Assembly (NCBI GenBank): GCA_020847555.1
Contig: JADLBT010000471.1
Location: 1-11,227 of the forward strand
Reading direction: 5' to 3'
DNA length: 11,227 nucleotides
Origin: Gemmataceae bacterium
GTDB taxonomy: Bacteria > Planctomycetota > Planctomycetia > Gemmatales > Gemmataceae
Shown here: piece by piece, positions 7,650 through 11,227 of the stretch
Layout: the number at the start of each line of letters is the position of its first letter
How positions within the stretch are numbered: position 1 is the first letter of the stretch
The notes under the pieces: model-generated
The model's database searches: none
What the model was told of the DNA's origin: nothing
The model's input: only the letters and a program-made list of their open reading frames with translations
Translations under genes and position numbers: made by a program

Positions 7650-7691
7650 CCGCTTGCGGCCTGGCGATCGGCCTCGCCAGGCCGCAAGCGG
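7650..7691. repeat. Perfect 18-bp inverted repeat (hairpin) between reductase and alcohol dehydrogenase genes
   Basis: CCGCTTGCGGCCTGGCGA (7650-7667) is the exact reverse complement of 7674-7691, with a 6-base loop TCGGCC. It starts 4 bases after the reductase stop. It is the longest perfect stem in the window. The following bases are G-rich with no T-run, so it is not a textbook intrinsic terminator. It may act as a 3'-end stabiliser or a bidirectional barrier, or be a mobile palindrome. Confidence 0.8.
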
Positions 7692-7732
7692 GGTGCGGGG
7701 GCGGCATCCTGTTTGCGACACGTGGAAGTACC

Positions 7733-8938
7733 ATGAAGGCGTTCTCGGAGAGCACCGACCGCGTCACCCCGGTGAGCAGCCCGCCGTGGCCGCTGCGCGC
7801 GTTCGACTTCCACGTGCCGACCCGCGTCGTCTTCGGCGCCGGCTCGCTCAACCGCCTGGGCGAGCTGGCCCGCGAGCTGGGCGAGTCGCGCGTCCTGCTC
7901 GTCACCGACCCGGGTCTGGAGGAGGCCGGCCACCCGCAGCGGGCCGTCGCCTCCCTCCGCGAGGCCGGCCTGGAGGTCTTCCTGTTCGACGCCGTCGAGC
8001 AGAACCCGACCGAGCGCCACGTCGGGGCCGGCGTCGCGTTCGCCCGGCCGCTCGGTATCGACCTGATCGTCAGCGTCGGCGGCGGCAGTGCGATGGACTG
8101 CGCCAAGGGGATCAACTTCATCCTGACCAACGGCGGGCGGATGGCCGACTACAAGGGCTTCGGCAAGGCCAGGCGGCCGATGCTCCCGTCCATCGGCATC
8201 CCGACGACCGCCGGCACCGGCAGCGAGGCCCAGTCGTTCGCCCTGATCGCCGACGAGCGGACCCACATGAAGATGGCCTGCGGGGACCGCAAGGCGGCGT
8301 TCCACGTCGCCATCCTCGACCCGGAGGTGACCGTCTCGCAGCCACGCGCGGTGACCGCCGTCACCGGAATCGACGCCCTCTCGCACGCCGTCGAGTCCTA
8401 CGTCACCAGCAAGCGGACGCCCGTCGCCCAGATGTTCGCCCGGGAGGCGTGGAAGCTGCTGGAGGCGAACTTCGAGACGGTCCTGCGACGACCCGACGAC
8501 ATCGAGGGGCGCGGGTCCATGCAGATGGGCGCCTTCCTCGCCGGCACCGCCATCGAGAACTCGATGCTGGGCGCCACCCACGCCTGCGCCAACCCGCTCA
8601 CCGCCCACTACGGCATCGTCCACGGCATCGCGATCGGCGTGATGCTGCCGCATGTGGTGCGCTTCAACGGTCCCGAGGTCGGCGCACTGTACGGCGAGTT
8701 GCTCGACCACGCCGGCTTGCCCGGCAGCGACCCCACCGTGGCGGCGGAGGCGCTGGCCCGCCGCATCAGCGACGCCCTGCGCGTGGCCGGCCTGCCGGCG
8801 ACGTTGTCGGAGTGCGGCGTCAGCAACGGCATCCTGCCGGTCCTGGCGGAGGAAGCGAACCAGCAGTGGACCGCCCGCTTCAACCCGCGCCCGGTGACCG
8901 AGACCGACCTGCTCGCTCTGTACGAGGCTGCTTTATAA
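7733..8938 (+). CDS. Iron-containing (group III) alcohol dehydrogenase
   Basis: A 401-residue cytosolic NAD(P)-dependent dehydrogenase of the FucO/AdhB type. The N-terminal Rossmann-like half has the FGAGSL opening and GGGS at 116-119 with Asp122. The TTAGTGSE segment follows. The metal ligands are all present: Asp214 and His218 (GIDALSHAVE), His283 (ATHACAN) and His297 (IVHG). Their spacing of 4, 65 and 14 residues closely follows FucO (Asp196, His200, His263, His277). The conserved second histidine of the HxxxH motif, FucO His267, is Asn287 here. That residue is not a metal ligand, but it lies in the active site, so substrate or cofactor preference may differ. In context it is the natural partner to reduce the aldehyde made by the preceding enzyme to an alcohol (inference). 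The ribosome binding site (GGAAG, 4 bases before ATG) is weak; a GTG start 13 codons downstream is possible. Confidence 0.9.
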   Translation: MKAFSESTDRVTPVSSPPWPLRAFDFHVPTRVVFGAGSLNRLGELARELGESRVLLVTDPGLEEAGHPQRAVASLREAGLEVFLFDAVEQNPTERHVGAGVAFARPLGIDLIVSVGGGSAMDCAKGINFILTNGGRMADYKGFGKARRPMLPSIGIPTTAGTGSEAQSFALIADERTHMKMACGDRKAAFHVAILDPEVTVSQPRAVTAVTGIDALSHAVESYVTSKRTPVAQMFAREAWKLLEANFETVLRRPDDIEGRGSMQMGAFLAGTAIENSMLGATHACANPLTAHYGIVHGIAIGVMLPHVVRFNGPEVGALYGELLDHAGLPGSDPTVAAEALARRISDALRVAGLPATLSECGVSNGILPVLAEEANQQWTARFNPRPVTETDLLALYEAAL

Positions 8939-8952
8939 GTCATTCACCCAAA

Positions 8953-8976
8953 GCCCACGGGCTGCGGTCCGTGGGC
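8953..8976. repeat. Palindromic intergenic repeat, copy 2 (CCCACGG family)
   Basis: GCCCACGG (8953-8960) pairs with CCGTGGGC (8969-8976) around GCTGCGGT. The 31 bases from 8950 match copy 1 (from 989) at 27 positions. The differences in the loop partly preserve pairing, as expected for a conserved structured element. It lies 14 bases after the alcohol dehydrogenase stop. Confidence 0.85.
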
Positions 8977-8994
8977 CAGGCGCCGGGGATTACG

Positions 8995-9016
8995 CCCACG
9001 GGGCGCAGCCCGTGGG
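8995..9016. repeat. Palindromic intergenic repeat, copy 3 (diverged, CCCACGG family)
   Basis: CCCACGGG (8995-9002) pairs with CCCGTGGG (9009-9016) around GCGCAG. The arms are shared with copies 1 and 2 but the flanks differ. It lies 18 bases after copy 2 in the same orientation, forming a tandem pair, and ends 23 bases before the next start codon. Confidence 0.8.
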
Positions 9017-9039
9017 GCCTTCTGCGTGAGGAAACTCCC

Positions 9040-10173
9040 ATGTTGTCCGCCCGCGCCGGCCGCCTGGCTCTTGCCCTGGCAACACTGGCCCTCTGCTCCA
9101 TCGCTGCCCGCCCCCAGGGCAAGGGGGCCGCAGGCGCCGACTGGCCGCTCTTTCGCGGCAATCCGCTGCAAACCGGCGTCGCGTCCTCCGACCTGCCGGC
9201 ACAACTCGCCGTCCGCTGGAAGTTCGCCGTCAAGGACCGCATCGAATCGAGCGCCGCCATCGTCGAGGGCGTCGTCTACTTCGGCTCCTACGACGAGCAC
9301 CTGTACGCCCTGAACCTGAAGGACGGCAGCCTGAAGTGGAAGCGCAAGCTCGGTCCGATCAAGGCGGCCCCGAGCGTCAAGGGCGGCGTCGTCTACGTCG
9401 GCGACGAGGAGGGCTTCTTCCATGCCGTTACTGCCGCCGACGGGAAGCCGCGCTGGAAGTTCGAGACGGGCGGGGAGATCACCTCATCGGCGAACTTCGT
9501 CGGCGACCGGGTGCTGTTCGGGTCCGGCGACTCGATGCTCTACTGCCTGACGACGGCCGGCAAGGAGTTGTGGAAAATCCGCATCGAGGGCGGGCCGGTC
9601 AACGGGTCGCCCGCCGTGGTCGAGGGGCGCACCTTCGTCGGCGGGTGCGACAGCCGGATCCACGTCATCGACGCCATGAAGGGCAAGGAACTCGCGTCCG
9701 TGGAGCTGGACGGGCAAACGGGCGCGACGGCGGCGGTCGGCGGCGACCATGTGTTCATCGGCACGATGCAGTCCGGCCAGCTGCCGGCGGTAAACTGGAA
9801 GAAGGCGGAGGTGACGTGGACCTTCGAGCCGAAGCGGCCCCAGGGGTTCTACTCCTCCCCGGCCCTGACCGACAAGCTCGTCATCGTCGGCGGCCGCGAC
9901 CGACTGGTCCACGCCGTCGCTCGCGACACGGGCAAGCCGGTGTGGAGCTTCCCGACGAAGAACCGGGTGGACGGGTCGGCGGTCGTCGTCGGCCGGCGCG
10001 TCTTCATCGGGTCGCTGGACGGGAACCTGTATGCCCTCGACCTGGCGAAGGGGACGGAGCTGCAGCGGTGGGAGCTGGGCCGCGGGATCGTGGCGTCGCC
10101 GGCGGTCGGCGGGGGCTGCCTGGTCATCGGCACGACCGACGGGGTGCTTTACTGTCTGGGCCAGAAAGAGTGA
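9040..10173 (+). CDS. Exported compact PQQ-like beta-propeller protein C
   Basis: A 377-residue protein. ATG 9040 follows GAGGA (9028-9032) at 7 bases. The frame stays open for almost 2 kb upstream, but that stretch is a shadow of the reductase and alcohol dehydrogenase genes. The N-terminus, Arg-containing with an Ala/Leu core, is a signal peptide ending near residue 24 (IAARPQ). The rest consists of short regular blades of about 40 residues: DWPLFRGN, then strands such as LYALNLKDGSLKWK, VTAADGKPRWK, TTAGKELWK, VHAVARDTGKPVWS and a closing LYCLGQKE, giving seven or eight blades. It lacks the long insertions of propellers A and B and is a more distant relative, closer to typical BamB-like outer-membrane-assembly propellers in size. 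No haem or catalytic motif was recognised. The radical SAM gene begins 8 bases after its stop, suggesting co-expression of an exported propeller with a cytosolic enzyme. Confidence 0.9.
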   Translation: MLSARAGRLALALATLALCSIAARPQGKGAAGADWPLFRGNPLQTGVASSDLPAQLAVRWKFAVKDRIESSAAIVEGVVYFGSYDEHLYALNLKDGSLKWKRKLGPIKAAPSVKGGVVYVGDEEGFFHAVTAADGKPRWKFETGGEITSSANFVGDRVLFGSGDSMLYCLTTAGKELWKIRIEGGPVNGSPAVVEGRTFVGGCDSRIHVIDAMKGKELASVELDGQTGATAAVGGDHVFIGTMQSGQLPAVNWKKAEVTWTFEPKRPQGFYSSPALTDKLVIVGGRDRLVHAVARDTGKPVWSFPTKNRVDGSAVVVGRRVFIGSLDGNLYALDLAKGTELQRWELGRGIVASPAVGGGCLVIGTTDGVLYCLGQKE

Positions 10174-10181
10174 CAACTGCG

Positions 10182-11227
10182 ATGACCATCCTCGATACGA
10201 CGCAGGAGCGGACCGGGCTGGGCAACTACTTCGTGGCGAACTACCCGCCTTTCGCCACCTGGAAGCCGGACCACCTGCCCGACGCGCACGCCGCTCTGAA
10301 CGCCCCGCCGCGGCCGGACACGCCGCTGGGGCTGTACCTGCACATTCCATTCTGCCGCAAGCGCTGCAAGTTCTGCTACTTCCGCGTCTACACCGACAAG
10401 AACGCCCGCGACATCGAGATGTACCTCGGCGCCCTCGCGCGGGAGGTCGAGATCTACAGCAGGCTGCCGGTCGTCGGCGGGCGGCCGCTGCACTTCTTCT
10501 ACTTCGGCGGCGGCACGCCGTCGTACCTGAGCGCCGCCCAGCTCCAGGGCCTGACCGGGCGGCTGCGCAACTACCTGCCGTGGGACCGCGCGGCCGAGGT
10601 CGCGTTCGAGTGCGAGCCGGGCACGCTGCAGCAGCACAAGCTCGAAACCCTCAAGGGACTCGGCGTGACGCGCCTGAGCCTGGGCGTCGAGAACTTCAGC
10701 GACCGCGTTCTCGAGGAGAACGGTCGCGCGCATCTTTCCGCCGAGATCTACCGCGCCTATGGGTGGGCGCGCGACGTGGGCTTCGACCAGATCAACATCG
10801 ACCTGATCGCCGGCATGGTCGGGGAGACGTGGGAGAACTGGCGCGCCTGCGTGGCGAAGACGCTCGCGCTGGCACCGGAGAGCGTCACCATCTATCAGAT
10901 GGAGCTGCCGTTCAATACCGTCTACTCCAGGGAGTTGCAGACGGCGGGGCAGGACCAGTCCTCGCCGGTCGCCGACTGGCCGACGAAGCGCGCGTGGGTC
11001 AGCTACGCCTTCGACGAGATGGCGAAGGCGGGGTATGAGCCATCGAGCGCCTACACGATGGTGCGCGACTGGAAGCGGACGCGCTTCGTCTACCGCGACA
11101 GCCTCTGGCGTGGGGCCGACATGTTCGGCACCGGCGTCGCCTCGTTCGGGCACGTCAGCGGCGTTCACGTGCAGAACGTCGATAAGTGGGAGGAGTACCT
11201 GGCCCGCCTCGACCGGGGGGAGTTGCC
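10182..11227 (+). CDS. HemN/HemW-like radical SAM protein (3' truncated)
   Basis: The frame runs off the right edge after 348 codons. The radical SAM cluster motif CRKRCKFC gives Cys58, Cys62 and Cys65 (CX3CX2C), preceded by LHIPF as in HemN/HemW. GGGTP (109-113) is the SAM-binding glycine motif. SLGVENF (166-172) and DLIAGMVGETWENW are further family blocks, although the usual GVQ is GVE here (Glu170). The C-terminal stretch from 304 (YRDSLWRGAD, then FGTGVASFG) aligns without gaps to the HemW haem-binding HNxxYW region, but the His-Asn pair is Tyr304-Arg305. It is therefore probably neither the HemW haem chaperone nor coproporphyrinogen oxidase. HemN-like relatives include class C radical SAM methylases and cyclopropanating enzymes of natural-product pathways, so a tailoring role is possible (inference). 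ATG 10182 is chosen; an in-frame GTG at 10170 overlapping the previous stop is an alternative. It is probably cotranscribed with propeller C. Confidence 0.85.
   Translation, partial: MTILDTTQERTGLGNYFVANYPPFATWKPDHLPDAHAALNAPPRPDTPLGLYLHIPFCRKRCKFCYFRVYTDKNARDIEMYLGALAREVEIYSRLPVVGGRPLHFFYFGGGTPSYLSAAQLQGLTGRLRNYLPWDRAAEVAFECEPGTLQQHKLETLKGLGVTRLSLGVENFSDRVLEENGRAHLSAEIYRAYGWARDVGFDQINIDLIAGMVGETWENWRACVAKTLALAPESVTIYQMELPFNTVYSRELQTAGQDQSSPVADWPTKRAWVSYAFDEMAKAGYEPSSAYTMVRDWKRTRFVYRDSLWRGADMFGTGVASFGHVSGVHVQNVDKWEEYLARLDRGEL

Noticed and set aside
6470..8710. Long minus-strand open frame opposite the reductase and alcohol dehydrogenase
   Set aside because: Same GC-driven shadow effect. It crosses the 18-bp hairpin and two real genes and shows no motif.
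7075..9039. Upstream extension of the propeller C frame to a 1032-residue protein
   Set aside because: The extension is out of frame with the reductase and alcohol dehydrogenase, which have clear family motifs, and it reads through palindromic repeats. A signal peptide and ribosome binding site mark the start at 9040.
8939..9039. Repeated palindromes as a CRISPR array
   Set aside because: There are only two unequal copies with an 18-base gap and no run of regular repeats and spacers or cas genes.
1044..10173. Reading the propellers as PQQ-dependent dehydrogenases
   Set aside because: No CxxCH haem motif and no recognised PQQ-ligand or catalytic set were found. Only the repeat strands are shared, which fits the much broader BamB-like scaffold family.

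Overview
The window is a GC-rich (by eye about two thirds G+C) piece of bacterial chromosome in which every supported gene reads left to right on the + strand. Four of the nine genes are exported PQQ-like beta-propeller proteins. One carries an Ig-like plus a concanavalin-like C-terminal module, and one neighbour is a solitary nucleotidyltransferase-fold protein. This mixture, together with palindromic intergenic repeats, suggests a planctomycete or another member of the PVC group. That assignment rests on gene style only; there is no rRNA or other phylogenetic marker here.

Layout. Positions 1-980 hold the 3' end of a large propeller protein. Two full-length paralogous propeller genes follow (1044-2666 and 2760-4253). 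After an 8-bp gap comes a nucleotidyltransferase-fold gene (4262-5071), whose stop overlaps (ATGA) the start of a small ANL-family adenylate-forming enzyme of the EhpF/LuxE/PaaK type (5068-6150). An aldehyde-dehydrogenase-fold acyl reductase (6212-7645) and an iron-containing alcohol dehydrogenase (7733-8938) come next, then a compact fourth propeller (9040-10173). The last gene is a HemN/HemW-like radical SAM enzyme that runs off the right edge (10182-11227). No RNA gene, CRISPR array, insertion sequence or minus-strand gene is supported. The longest gap between genes is 101 bp.

How it may work. The three central enzymes form a logical chain: activate a carboxylate as an acyl-AMP, reduce it to the aldehyde, then reduce that to the alcohol. 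The first two steps match the EhpF/EhpG pair of D-alanylgriseoluteic acid (phenazine) biosynthesis in logic and fold, and more distantly LuxE/LuxC. The radical SAM protein lacks the HemW haem-binding His-Asn pair, so it is a candidate for a tailoring step rather than haem metabolism. The substrate cannot be read from the sequence. The exported propellers flank the cytosolic module, which suggests a cell-envelope or secreted role for the product or for the system as a whole (inference).

All five gaps longer than 50 bp contain an inverted repeat. Two gaps share one dispersed palindrome family (CCCACGG...CCGTGGG), present three times in all. The other three gaps hold unrelated stems of 14+7, 8 and 18 bp. 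The junctions without such hairpins (4253/4262, 5071/5068 and 10173/10182) are where translational coupling is most likely.
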